Assembly (NCBI RefSeq): GCF_004770905.1
Contig: NZ_RQHT01000014.1
Coordinates: 186,001-250,000, forward strand
Origin: Leptospira bandrabouensis
GTDB lineage: Bacteria > Spirochaetota > Leptospiria > Leptospirales > Leptospiraceae
Direction: 5' to 3'
Length of the DNA: 64,000 nucleotides
Made by a program: the position numbers and the translations under genes. The notes beneath the pieces are model-generated. The model saw only the letters and a program-made list of their open reading frames with translations. It was not told the DNA's origin and made no database searches. Of this stretch, positions 19,056 to 27,821 are shown one piece after another (the first letter of the stretch is position 1; every line of letters starts with the position of its first letter).

Positions 19056-20375
19056 ATGAAAGTAACACAAAAGATAGTACTCGCAGCACCTGCACGAACT
19101 CCTTTTGCTCAAATTGGAAAGGCACTCTCGCAGTACTCTGGTCACCACCTCGGTAAAATCGTTGGTGAAGAAGTTATGAAACGCAGTGGATTAAAACCTA
19201 CTGATATTGACGGTGTGATCGTGGGAGAAGGTTTTTCTAACGCACCTAACTCGGCACGTGTGATTGCAAACTTGCTTGGACTTCCTATGGAAATTCCATG
19301 CCTTACAGTTGCCAACAACTGTGTATCTGGTTTGGAAGCAGTTGCGGAAGCCACTCGCCGCATTATGCTTGGGGAAGGAAAAGTTTTCCTCGTCATTGGT
19401 GAAGAGTCACAAACTTCTATGCCATTTGTTGTAAAAAATGCGCGTCTTAACAAAAAAACAAACAGTTTAGACTCTCTTGTAAAACTTCTTCCAAATGACC
19501 TTCCTGAAGGTGTGGAACTTCGTGATACACTCGAGGACGGACTTGGTGATGGGGAAACTTCTTTCGGTATGCAAGTAACGGCAGAAATTCTCGCACAAAA
19601 CTATACACTTTCTCGTGAAACACAAGACAAGGTAGCTTACGAATCTTTCAAACGTGCCTTTGATGCCACTCAAGAAGGTCGTTACAAACCATATATTATG
19701 GAAGTGAAAGACGATGAAGGGAACATGTTACAAGCTGATGAAGCAGTTCTACTTCGTGAAGGTCTTGTGAAAAACCCTACTCGTATGGGTCGTGCGATGT
19801 TACTCTTTGACAACCCTCAAATGAAATTTGACCAGTTCAAAGAAAAATACAGCAAATACTTAAAAAAATCTCATGGACCAACTCTTTCTATCTTCAATGC
19901 AAGCCCACGTTCTGATGGAGCGGCTGGTATCATTGTAGCGTCTGAAGATGCGGCTAAAAAATTAGGTCTTACTGCAAAAGCTTATGTGAATGGTTTTAAC
20001 ATGCGTGGTGTGGATCCAAACCTTATGGGTCTTGGCCAAGCAGAAGCAACTATCGCTCTTCTTGGGGAAACTGGTGATAAAATCGAAAACATCGACATCA
20101 TCGAAATCCACGAAGCATTTGCTGCCACAGCAGTAGCAGCTCTTGAAGAAATCAAATCTAGAACTGGTCTTGACTGGGAAAAGAAATTTGATGAGAAAAA
20201 AATCAACCCGAACGGTGGATCGATCTCCATTGGACACCCGTTTGGTGCTACCGGTGTGAGACTCCTTCACAACGCCATCATGGACTTTGAAGAAAACAAA
20301 GACGTGAAAAAGGTACTTGTGACTGCATGTGCACACGGTGGGATCGCAGGATCAATGATCGTAGAAAGAGCTTAA
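19056..20375 (+). CDS. Acetyl-CoA C-acyltransferase (thiolase)
   Basis: A 439-residue thiolase that condenses or cleaves acyl-CoAs. The nucleophilic cysteine is Cys89 in VANNCVSGLEA. The second active-site region has NPNGGSISIGHPFGATG (His394), and the third has Cys425 in TACAHGGIAG, a small variation of the usual CxGGG. The length is slightly above the ~390-residue biosynthetic type because of inserts around 130-160 and 210-260, suggesting a fatty-acid-oxidation or FadI-like relative rather than PhaA, though this is not certain. The ATG follows AAGGAAAGAAGG. A strong terminator follows the gene at 20421. Confidence 0.92.
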   Translation: MKVTQKIVLAAPARTPFAQIGKALSQYSGHHLGKIVGEEVMKRSGLKPTDIDGVIVGEGFSNAPNSARVIANLLGLPMEIPCLTVANNCVSGLEAVAEATRRIMLGEGKVFLVIGEESQTSMPFVVKNARLNKKTNSLDSLVKLLPNDLPEGVELRDTLEDGLGDGETSFGMQVTAEILAQNYTLSRETQDKVAYESFKRAFDATQEGRYKPYIMEVKDDEGNMLQADEAVLLREGLVKNPTRMGRAMLLFDNPQMKFDQFKEKYSKYLKKSHGPTLSIFNASPRSDGAAGIIVASEDAAKKLGLTAKAYVNGFNMRGVDPNLMGLGQAEATIALLGETGDKIENIDIIEIHEAFAATAVAALEEIKSRTGLDWEKKFDEKKINPNGGSISIGHPFGATGVRLLHNAIMDFEENKDVKKVLVTACAHGGIAGSMIVERA

Positions 20376-20419
20376 GTCGAATTTAAAATTCGGATACGTT
20401 TCGTTCGAAAGATCGATGG

Positions 20420-20448
20420 AAAAGCCAAGGGTAACCTTGGCTTTTTTG
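20420..20448 (+). terminator. Rho-independent terminator after thiolase gene
   Basis: The stem AAGCCAAGG / CCTTGGCTT closes on a GTAA tetraloop and is followed by a run of T (CTTTTTTG). It lies 45 bases after the thiolase stop and would end the ilvC-thiolase transcript. Confidence 0.9.
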
Positions 20449-20619
20449 TTTTGGGGAGGGAAATGGATTGAGAGGCGAGCGTTGGGAAAGTATGAACTTA
20501 TTGGAAAAGAATTTTTGGTTTTGAGAAAGGGATTTGTAAGAAAGGAAAAGATGTGGTAAGAGGTAGGTATTGGGAGGCGGGTCTAGTTCCCCACCCAAAT
20601 CAGGGCGGGGATATAAGAT

Positions 20620-21492
20620 TCACAATCCACCCCCAAACCGCCCAAGCATAGGAACAAGCCCTTCTTTAGTCTGACCCGCTGTGTCATATCCAGGAAAAAT
20701 CTTAACTAACTTCAAATAAAAATGTTTTTCGATTCGTTTTGTCCCGTTGGTTGTTTTTTCAAACACATCTTTACTGAACAAATGAAATTCAAAATATCCC
20801 GACTTAAACTTGCCATCAGCACTAACTCGACTTCCAATTCGAAATCTTATGGGAAATTTGGAACTTAAAGACTCAAAACAAGATTCACCATCAAAAGAAA
20901 GAGTTTTAGATACATGAATTTTTTCCTTCATACCCATCTCTCGAAAACTTCGCGCGCCAGGAAGTTGCAATAAAACCTTTCCTTCTCTTCTAAACTCCAA
21001 AGTATAAGATAAAATTTCCAAGTTTGATACATCATCTGCACTTATAACTATAGTTAGGTGATTGTCTAAAACATCCGTTGAACGTGTGACAATGTTTCCT
21101 TCCCTTTGCCCTATTGTAATCACTTTGTTTGTATCTATGTTCACGATGTACTTAAATACTAAACCAGGATACAACAAGTCCTTACCACCTATCGTCATCT
21201 CTGAGTGAATTGGAGTTTGGGTAATTGTATGAATGTCGGCAATAGCCACGTCTCTTGAATGCAAACGATCAAAATCTTCGTTAGCGATAAAACCTTTGGC
21301 AATTAATTTTGTTTTTGATGATTCAAAGCTTTTTAACTTTGCAATCGTAAGTCTTTGCAGGACAGACACTAGGACAAGTACGGCAACAAGTAATATTAAC
21401 AAGAATACCCAATGTTCATAGGTATTCATTTTTTCTTCTAACAATCGTATTTCTTCTACAGAATACGCTTTCATTACTTGTGCAAATATCAT
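20620..21492 (-). CDS. Hypothetical membrane-anchored protein
   Basis: A protein of up to 290 residues with one N-terminal membrane helix (WVFLLILLVAVLVLVSVL, about 28-46). A soluble, mainly beta-strand-like part of about 240 residues follows and probably faces the cytoplasm or periplasm. I recognise no family. Within the soluble part, YTLEFRREGKVLLQLPG and FPIRFRIGSRVSADGKFKSGYFEF suggest PilZ-like or beta-barrel character (RxxxR-like RREGK followed by SRVSADGKFKSG), but this is only a weak resemblance. Alternative starts exist at residues 7 and 22. It is divergent from the SH3 protein gene; no conserved operon partner is visible. Confidence 0.7.
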   Translation of the reverse strand: MIFAQVMKAYSVEEIRLLEEKMNTYEHWVFLLILLVAVLVLVSVLQRLTIAKLKSFESSKTKLIAKGFIANEDFDRLHSRDVAIADIHTITQTPIHSEMTIGGKDLLYPGLVFKYIVNIDTNKVITIGQREGNIVTRSTDVLDNHLTIVISADDVSNLEILSYTLEFRREGKVLLQLPGARSFREMGMKEKIHVSKTLSFDGESCFESLSSKFPIRFRIGSRVSADGKFKSGYFEFHLFSKDVFEKTTNGTKRIEKHFYLKLVKIFPGYDTAGQTKEGLVPMLGRFGGGL

Positions 21493-21612
21493 CCAGCCAA
21501 CATCCTCATTGAAAAACCTATACTTTCATTGTCGACCCACTGTTTAGAGAAAAATACCACTCCTTTCGAAAAGAGATCGACTCTTGACAGTACGTTCCCT
21601 ATTTTTTGCACT

Positions 21613-22452
21613 ATGTCGGGTTACAAATCTTTACTCAGCATTTTAATGTTTCTATTCGTTTTTCCCATATTTGCTCAAAATCACTGGGACAACTACATAC
21701 ACGAAAAAAACGAAGGTTCCACCTATCTAATATTTGGTGATAATGTCAATCTAAGAGAATCAAATAATATAAATTCTAAAGTTTTAAAGAAACTTTCTAT
21801 AGGCGATTCTGTCAAAATTCTCTCAAAAACGAACCAAATTTTAGAACAGAATTCAGTAAAAGAATATTGGTATAAAATCCAATCTGAAAAAGACATCGGA
21901 TATGTATGGGGTGGATTAATCTCTGATTATTCATTCGAATGGAATGACAAAACCATATTAGCACGAAACCTAGGTATACGTTTAGGGAAACTGGAACTAA
22001 AACTAATCCAAAACAATCAAATAATATCTAATGGCAGTTGGGACGTTGGACCCATGAGCAATGAAGGATGGAACCATACAATTTATCAACCTACATCCTT
22101 TGCACCAGCCCCCGTTGCCGTTTTTGGAATAAGGTATCTTATATTTTCAGAAATTGAATACGGATATACAAACGAACAAATTTTCACAATAGATAAAGAT
22201 CTAAAATTTGTTCCACAGTTTTCTTGGAATCCTGGTGCTTGTGATCCTCCTTCTTGTGCAGAAACTTGGCTTATTTTTCCCAATGAAAATTTACCTGCCG
22301 ACAAAAGAATCAACCGTAAACTTACCAAAGGAAAACCAAATACAATCATCGAATTAACTCATAGTTTTGATGTCGATGATGAAAGTTCCCATGAATACTT
22401 CCAATCCGAATACAACTGGGATGGAACGATCTTTCAAAAAAAAGGAAAATAA
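21613..22452 (+). CDS. Exported SH3-domain protein
   Basis: A 279-residue exported protein. The start MSGYKSLLSILM was chosen because it begins a clean signal peptide ending FPIFAQ; the open frame extends 45 codons upstream without such a signal. Residues about 40-110 form a bacterial SH3 (SH3b) domain with the typical NVNLRESNNINSKVLKKLSIGD and a closing GYVWGGLIS. The rest is unfamiliar, with one Cys pair region (CDPPSC). SH3b domains often bind peptidoglycan peptides, suggesting an envelope role. Nine bases separate it from the zinc phospholipase-like gene, so the two are probably co-transcribed. Confidence 0.8.
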   Translation: MSGYKSLLSILMFLFVFPIFAQNHWDNYIHEKNEGSTYLIFGDNVNLRESNNINSKVLKKLSIGDSVKILSKTNQILEQNSVKEYWYKIQSEKDIGYVWGGLISDYSFEWNDKTILARNLGIRLGKLELKLIQNNQIISNGSWDVGPMSNEGWNHTIYQPTSFAPAPVAVFGIRYLIFSEIEYGYTNEQIFTIDKDLKFVPQFSWNPGACDPPSCAETWLIFPNENLPADKRINRKLTKGKPNTIIELTHSFDVDDESSHEYFQSEYNWDGTIFQKKGK

Positions 22453-22460
22453 CGTAACCA

Positions 22461-23714
22461 ATGAATAAAATAATCAGCTTCGTCACCATTTTTGTTTTTA
22501 CTATCCCTGTCTTTGCATGGAATAACCACGCAGGAATTACCTATTTAATTTTAAAAGACCATTGGAAAGGCCAACCTACCCCTTTAGTCAAAGTAGAATC
22601 TTTAAAGACATTTTTATCAAAAGAAAAATCGTCCATCCAAGAAAGTTTGTCTATTTCGGAAGAATGGGCAAAAAATCGTCTTCCTCACCTAACTCCTACT
22701 AACGAAAGTTTAAAGTTTTCTAAAACAACAAAGGATACAGATCTTATTGTTAGTTTTTATAAAGCACTTCGTGTGAACCCAAACCACAAGGCTTCGCTTT
22801 ATATACAATCTGTTGCCAAACGTGGTGGGACAAAACTACCTTTGGACAAACTTACCACTTTAAACGATAAAGGAAAACTTATCAACGAAACCTTTTTATC
22901 CTTACAAGAAGGTCAAATGATTGGTGCTGATGATGTTTTGATTTCGGCCACAGATGAACCTGATTATGATTTGGATTTATATCTATTTGAAGATAGCGGT
23001 AGCGAAGTAGGTAAAATTTATGGATTCGGAAACCAACCATTTGGAAATCCTGCTGTTGAATTTTCTTCACAAGCACCCTTCCATATGGGTTTCTATTATG
23101 AACCTGGCATTATTTTTGCTCTTGCTGGATTTTTAAAACGAACTTATCCCGAATACCGCATTCATCAATTTACCGAGTTATCCAACTTGGCATTTCGAAC
23201 AGGCCATCCTTATTGGGGATACCGTTTTGCAGGTTGGGCACTTCATTACATTCAAGACCTAACACAACCTTACCATTCTTCCGTATTACCGAGGGTCAGT
23301 GCTGCCAAACAAATTGGCGTACAACTTGTCTCTATTGTAGGATACCAAACTCCTAAAGAAAATATGATTCGTTTTGTTTCGGGAAGACATACATTAATCG
23401 AAGAGTACCAGTATTATTTGATTCGGAACTTAATCGAAACCAAAAACTGGAATCATACTGTCGCCACTTCCATCACTGACTTTTCCAAAAAAGAAAAACC
23501 AATTTGGTCAGGTATGGATGGACTGCGGGAAAATGTTTGTAAAGAAGCCTATGATGCTGGGGAACCTATGGATGAACAGTTGGAAAATTTAGAAATTCCG
23601 AAATACGAAACTTTATATGATGCCGATCATCCGATCCATAAGATTCTCGGTTCCCTCCTCCACAATACATCCAAACATACGAGAGCGTATTTGGATGCTC
23701 TGAAAAGGAACTAA
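22461..23714 (+). CDS. Secreted zinc-dependent phospholipase C / S1-P1 nuclease-fold enzyme
   Basis: A 417-residue exported protein. The signal peptide ends FAW, so cleavage after Ala19 would expose Trp20 as the first mature residue. In this superfamily (B. cereus phospholipase C, S1/P1 nuclease) the N-terminal Trp binds zinc. The rest of the trinuclear zinc centre is also visible: His208 in APFHMGFY, and His262, Asp266 and His272 spaced H-x3-D-x5-H in HYIQDLTQPYH. His310 and Glu314 are spaced H-x3-E in RHTLIEE. An acidic DEPDYDLDLY segment could provide the remaining Asp. I see no label that separates phospholipase from nuclease. It is probably co-transcribed with the upstream SH3 protein, and its end overlaps the convergent DUF2237 gene by four bases. 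Confidence 0.82.
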   Translation: MNKIISFVTIFVFTIPVFAWNNHAGITYLILKDHWKGQPTPLVKVESLKTFLSKEKSSIQESLSISEEWAKNRLPHLTPTNESLKFSKTTKDTDLIVSFYKALRVNPNHKASLYIQSVAKRGGTKLPLDKLTTLNDKGKLINETFLSLQEGQMIGADDVLISATDEPDYDLDLYLFEDSGSEVGKIYGFGNQPFGNPAVEFSSQAPFHMGFYYEPGIIFALAGFLKRTYPEYRIHQFTELSNLAFRTGHPYWGYRFAGWALHYIQDLTQPYHSSVLPRVSAAKQIGVQLVSIVGYQTPKENMIRFVSGRHTLIEEYQYYLIRNLIETKNWNHTVATSITDFSKKEKPIWSGMDGLRENVCKEAYDAGEPMDEQLENLEIPKYETLYDADHPIHKILGSLLHNTSKHTRAYLDALKRN

Positions 23715-24091
23715 TCGAAATCATCGGCGGCAAATCTTTCCAATAATTCCAAGGGAATGATTTCTAACGCACGTTTGTGGGTAGACTCCAGAAAAACTTT
23801 GGGAGCTACCCCATGACGATAAGCCTCCAACCACCTAGAAGCACAAAGGCACCAACGTTCTCCTGGTTTGACACCGGGAAAAGCATATTGTGGCCAAGGT
23901 GTGATTAAATCATTACCACTTTGTTTTTGGGATTCCAAAAATTCCACTGTTGCCAATACACAAACCGTATGAGAACCGGCATCTTCGTCAGAAGTATTAC
24001 AACAGCCATCTCTAAAAAAACCTGTAAGCGGTTGTGTGGAACATGGCACCAAAGGCCCACCGAGAACATTGACTGATTCATCCATTTCCAT
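23711..24091 (-). CDS. DUF2237 family protein
   Basis: A 126-residue cytoplasmic protein matching the DUF2237 family along its whole length: NVLGGPLVPCSTQPLTGF, RDGCCNT, GSHTVC, FPGVKPGERWCLCASRW and APKVFLESTHKRALE. Conserved cysteines (about 17, 30-31, 44, 81, 83) suggest metal binding or a redox role, but no function is established for the family. Either of the first two methionines could be the start. It is convergent with the phospholipase-like gene by a four-base overlap. Confidence 0.9.
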   Translation of the reverse strand: MEMDESVNVLGGPLVPCSTQPLTGFFRDGCCNTSDEDAGSHTVCVLATVEFLESQKQSGNDLITPWPQYAFPGVKPGERWCLCASRWLEAYRHGVAPKVFLESTHKRALEIIPLELLERFAADDFD

Positions 24092-24149
24092 AGGAATCTC
24101 AAACTAGGAAAGGAATCAATTCTGGGAAGACGAATCCGCACTCAAGTGA

Positions 24150-24177
24150 GAAAAAAGATGGGGGTTTGCACCCCCAC
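24150..24177 (-). terminator. Rho-independent terminator downstream of the M23 peptidase pair
   Basis: Read on the minus strand, the stem TGGGGG / CCCCCA with a six-base loop is followed by TCTTTTTTC. It lies about 70 bases after the end of the minus-strand M23 peptidase operon. A second small hairpin, GACC-AAAA-GGTC, lies close by at about 24184-24195. Confidence 0.85.
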
Positions 24178-24245
24178 TAGAACGACCAAAAGGTCTTGGA
24201 AAGCCCATAGTCAATCTACTATACATATATTTACTTGTCAAATAG

Positions 24246-25448
24246 TTACTGTCTCACATCAAAAAAAAGTATCTTTTTTTCCTCTCCGTTGATCCGCACT
24301 TTCACCTTCCAACGACCTATGAATTTAGGATTGTTCGCAATAGAAAGATACCTACCTTCGAAAGCTAAATTTTTTTGTGCCACCCAATCCAGTTTTATAG
24401 GTTCAAAACTTTTACCATCAATGGATATATCCACCTCAATTCGTTGATTTCCCGGCCGAATGAATTCTAAAGATACAAGGAAGTTTTCCCCCAGTTGGAA
24501 AGTATTATCTCCACATTGTATTTTCTCTCGTTTTGCATTTAATTTACAAATTTGAATGTCTTCTGGTAAAATATCTGTTTTAGGTGGATCAATCCCTGGC
24601 TTAGGATGCCAATACGTATAAAATTCATTCAAAGTATCTCTGTCGGAATATTGTGTTGTAAACACAGTGGGAATGGTGGTTACCTCTAGTTGGCGATTCG
24701 GTTTGTGGACTTCAAAGTGAAGGTGAGGCCCTTGCGTATAACCAGTATTACCCGAGTATCCAATCAATTGTCCAGCTTCAACCGTTTCACCTACTTTCAC
24801 AACCACACCATTTTTCATAAGGTGTGCATAATTTCCTAAAGTCCCATCCTCATGTTGGATGATGATAAAATTTGCTTTGGATAATAAATCTTTGCGAAAT
24901 CCACCTTCCGAATAACGTGACTCAGTTGCCATCACATAACCCTTACGTGCAGCATGTACAGGAGTTCCTACTGGAATTCCAAAATCAATCGAATGGGCAA
25001 AATTGCCAAAATGAGTTACACTTCCATTGTATCCTTGAACGACTTTTGCATGAATTTCCGGACCAAAGGGTAATAAATAACTCACCGAATCATCATGAAT
25101 GCTGTCCCAATCTCCAGGTCTAACTCGAAAGGAAAACGAGTGGAATGCATTTTTAGTTTTATCATCTAACAGGAACTTGGTTATAAAAACAGGAGAGGGA
25201 CCCTTTACCACAACGAAGTAAGGAAACACTATATCGGTTTTAAAATTGACTAAAGTAGCATTGAGAAGAACCGAATTTGTAATTTTTGCATTCGAATTGT
25301 AGTTTCGGATAGATAATTCAATTCCATCCTCATCTTTTGATTGGATAAGACAAATCCATTCCTGATTACATTCTTCAGTGACCTTCGATTCCGCATACAA
25401 TCCAAAAGAAAAACCAAAAAATAAAATGATTAATAAAAACTGATTCAC
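24246..25448 (-). CDS. Exported M23-family (LytM) metallopeptidase, downstream paralogue
   Basis: A 400-residue protein with a signal peptide (LLIILFFGFSFGLYA). The M23 endopeptidase domain (about 145-265) has the zinc-ligand region VTHFGNFAHSIDFG, the NYAHL motif and GPHLHFEV, so the zinc site looks intact and cleavage of peptidoglycan cross-links is likely. N- and C-terminal flanks are beta-rich and probably form accessory domains. It shares order, length and motifs with the upstream gene, so the pair looks like a tandem duplication. The start overlaps the upstream stop as ATGA. A terminator follows at 24150. Confidence 0.9.
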   Translation of the reverse strand: MNQFLLIILFFGFSFGLYAESKVTEECNQEWICLIQSKDEDGIELSIRNYNSNAKITNSVLLNATLVNFKTDIVFPYFVVVKGPSPVFITKFLLDDKTKNAFHSFSFRVRPGDWDSIHDDSVSYLLPFGPEIHAKVVQGYNGSVTHFGNFAHSIDFGIPVGTPVHAARKGYVMATESRYSEGGFRKDLLSKANFIIIQHEDGTLGNYAHLMKNGVVVKVGETVEAGQLIGYSGNTGYTQGPHLHFEVHKPNRQLEVTTIPTVFTTQYSDRDTLNEFYTYWHPKPGIDPPKTDILPEDIQICKLNAKREKIQCGDNTFQLGENFLVSLEFIRPGNQRIEVDISIDGKSFEPIKLDWVAQKNLAFEGRYLSIANNPKFIGRWKVKVRINGEEKKILFFDVRQ

Positions 25449-26650
25449 TTGACACTCGTTAATTGAAATTCAACTTCCTTTTGAACTACCCCATCGATAG
25501 ATACTGTGGCCGTCCAATCTCCTTCCAAAGGTTCAGAAGGATCTTCCAGCTGGACATCTAAATAAGTATCCCACCAGTCAGGATTTGTCTCCCAATTATA
25601 CAATTTCAAAATAGAGGTTCCATTTTTACGAACGGAAATTTGAATTTTATAACGAGATGGCTTCAAAAGAGGAATATAAAAATAAATAGGGGAACCCGTG
25701 GCAAAAGAGGTTCCATTACATCCTAATCTTTCCAAATTTTGAACGGATTCACAAATCTGAATTTCATCTATATCCGACTGAAGTTTTACAACGGGAGAAT
25801 TTGAATCTCTTCGCCAAAGAAGTTCTCCTTCCGTAACTACCTCTGCATCGGTAAACTCCGTTCGAAATTGAGTGGGAATTGTTTGTTTGCGCAAACTGCG
25901 AGTGGGTTTATATACTTCAAAGTGCAAATGAGGTCCATCACTGAACCCAGTGCTACCAGCATATCCAATAGGAGTTCCTGCTGTAACCCGTTGGCCTCGT
26001 TTGACAAGGACACCCATATAACGAAGGTGAGCATATTGACCGATGGTTCCATCGTCATGAAGAATCTTTATATAGTTGGCTGAATGGATGTATTTGATTT
26101 CGAAACCACCTTCATTATTTTTTTGTTCCGTATCAATCACAACTCCATCCCTTGCTGCTGTAATCAAATCCCCTTCTTTCAATCCAAAATCGATCGAATA
26201 ACGATTGTCACCTTGATGGCTTTTGGTTCCTTTATAACCTTGGTATACACGAACTTTTAAGCCTTTTTCAAATGGAAGTTCATAAACAACTTTAGGATCG
26301 TGGAAGGCGGAATAGTTTCCTAAAATCCATTTGTATTTAATTTGATACACCCAGCGTTTGTTAGGTTTATTTACATTTAGACGGAACAGTTTTTTACGTT
26401 TTGGACCTTTTAGAACAGTCACTAAGGGAAGTTTACGAGAGCTTCTCATATTGGTAGACGTTGCATTAACGGAGACAGTTGTATAAGTTTCATCAATGGC
26501 GATTTTGTTTTGAAAGTAAATATCGACTCCTGTTTTATCCTGAATGTAAATGACACACAATCTTTCCATCGAACAGAATTCCGAATGTTCTTTGGCAACT
26601 AGAAATCCAATGGGACAAACTAGGAATAGGATAAAAAAAACAAATCTCAT
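25445..26650 (-). CDS. Exported M23-family (LytM) metallopeptidase, upstream paralogue
   Basis: A 401-residue protein when started at the methionine that opens the signal peptide (MRFVFFILFLVCPIGFLVA); the frame is open a further 34 codons upstream, which would bury that signal. The M23 domain has KSHQGDNRYSIDFG, QYAHL and GPHLHFEV, with the zinc ligands in place. The arrangement matches the following gene closely (for example TAARDGVVIDTE against HAARKGYVMATE). It is the first gene of a two-gene operon, divergent from the GST-like gene at 26753. Role: cell-wall remodelling, inferred from the family. Confidence 0.9.
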   Translation of the reverse strand: MRFVFFILFLVCPIGFLVAKEHSEFCSMERLCVIYIQDKTGVDIYFQNKIAIDETYTTVSVNATSTNMRSSRKLPLVTVLKGPKRKKLFRLNVNKPNKRWVYQIKYKWILGNYSAFHDPKVVYELPFEKGLKVRVYQGYKGTKSHQGDNRYSIDFGLKEGDLITAARDGVVIDTEQKNNEGGFEIKYIHSANYIKILHDDGTIGQYAHLRYMGVLVKRGQRVTAGTPIGYAGSTGFSDGPHLHFEVYKPTRSLRKQTIPTQFRTEFTDAEVVTEGELLWRRDSNSPVVKLQSDIDEIQICESVQNLERLGCNGTSFATGSPIYFYIPLLKPSRYKIQISVRKNGTSILKLYNWETNPDWWDTYLDVQLEDPSEPLEGDWTATVSIDGVVQKEVEFQLTSVK

Positions 26651-26752
26651 AAAACAGGAATCATATTTACGATGTGAACTCTTAAAAGACAATCCATTTT
26701 CCACAGTAAAAACTTGATTGCAGAATGATTTCTTATCTACTAACTTCGACAA

Positions 26753-27490
26753 ATGACTGCAACTTTATATACCTTCCCGATTTCACATTTTTCTGAAAAA
26801 GCTAGATGGGCACTTGATCTTGCAAATTACGATTACAAACTTAACCCTCTCGTTCCCGGACAACACATCCAAACTTTAAAACCCCTAGTGAATGATCTCT
26901 ATGTGCCAGTATTGGAGACAGAAACAGGGATCATTCAAGGTTCTGGCGATATACTAGATTTTGTGGAAGAAAAAGCATTTGGTCACAAAGCTTCTCCAGA
27001 AGAAAAACAGATGGAAGAAAAAATCGATACTCAAATTGGAAAAAGTTTACAAACACTATTGTATCACTTTATTTTAGATTATCCTGAAATTGTAGGGAAA
27101 TTATTTTTATTAAAACCTGCTTCGCCTAATGATACCGTTGGGGCTCCTGAACATTTTGATTTGATTGCATTATCTCTCAAAAGAAGATATAAAATTACTC
27201 CCAAAAACCTTGAAGTCGTAAAACAATCACTAGACGAATGTTCCAAAGAACTAATAGAAATTTATAAAAGCAGAAAATTTTTTAATGGAACTTCCTTTGG
27301 ACGAGTTGATTTGACCTTGGCAAGTCTTATGGGTATGCTTTCGGAACCCAAGGAATCTCCCGCCTATCCTTGGTTTGCCTCTGTACAAATGCCTGAATCC
27401 TTTCTCACTTGGCGAAAAGAATTAGGGTTCGATTTATTATTCGATAAAATCAAAGAATTCTATAGAGATTTTCGAATCCAATCCAAATAG
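26753..27490 (+). CDS. Glutathione S-transferase-like protein
   Basis: A 245-residue soluble protein with an N-terminal thioredoxin-fold GST domain (TLYTFPISHFSEKARWALDL, about 3-22, and GSGDILDFVEEK near 63-74). A helical C-terminal half follows. The SHFSEKARW segment occupies the position of the catalytic Ser/Tyr loop of GSTs. The glutathione-contact Pro is seen in LYVPVLE. The substrate is unknown, and a glutathione pathway should not be assumed for spirochaetes. The 3' end overlaps convergent cutA by 31 bases. Confidence 0.8.
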   Translation: MTATLYTFPISHFSEKARWALDLANYDYKLNPLVPGQHIQTLKPLVNDLYVPVLETETGIIQGSGDILDFVEEKAFGHKASPEEKQMEEKIDTQIGKSLQTLLYHFILDYPEIVGKLFLLKPASPNDTVGAPEHFDLIALSLKRRYKITPKNLEVVKQSLDECSKELIEIYKSRKFFNGTSFGRVDLTLASLMGMLSEPKESPAYPWFASVQMPESFLTWRKELGFDLLFDKIKEFYRDFRIQSK

Positions 27491-27783
27491 TTTGGATTAC
27501 CAGATACAATTGGCCACTCCACAATGCAGGGAGTTTCATAAGAATGTAATTCTTTGATCCTCTGCATTAAGGACCCAACCTTATCCTTTGTGGTTTTGAA
27601 CAAACAGACCATTTCCGTTGTTTCTTCCAAAACATCATTCCAAATGTAAATCGAATCCATTGATTTTATAATGTTGGCACAAGCAGCCAATCGTTCTGAC
27701 ACCACAACTTTGGCTATTTTTTTGGCTTCCTCTTCCGAAGAAAAAGTGACATAGATTGTGCTGAAATCCCAAGCTTCCTTCAT
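27460..27783 (-). CDS. cutA: CutA-like divalent-cation tolerance protein
   Basis: A 107-residue protein of the CutA1 family, a trimer with a ferredoxin-like fold. Diagnostic segments are VTFSSEEEAKKIA, SERLAACANI, SIYIWNDV and LHSYETPCIVEWPI, where the Tyr/Thr/Pro core is typical. The family was first tied to copper tolerance in E. coli but its molecular role remains unclear. Length and motif order are normal. The ATG is used at 27783. It is convergent with the GST-like gene (31-base overlap) and divergent from the next gene. Confidence 0.92.
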   Translation of the reverse strand: MKEAWDFSTIYVTFSSEEEAKKIAKVVVSERLAACANIIKSMDSIYIWNDVLEETTEMVCLFKTTKDKVGSLMQRIKELHSYETPCIVEWPIVSGNPNYLDWIRKSL

Positions 27784-27821
27784 TTATTTTTTTTCCTACT
27801 TGCTCTAATTTTTAGATACTT

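Noticed and set aside
21478..21612. Upstream part of the SH3 protein frame as coding.
   Set aside because: It would hide the signal peptide and overlaps the divergent gene start.
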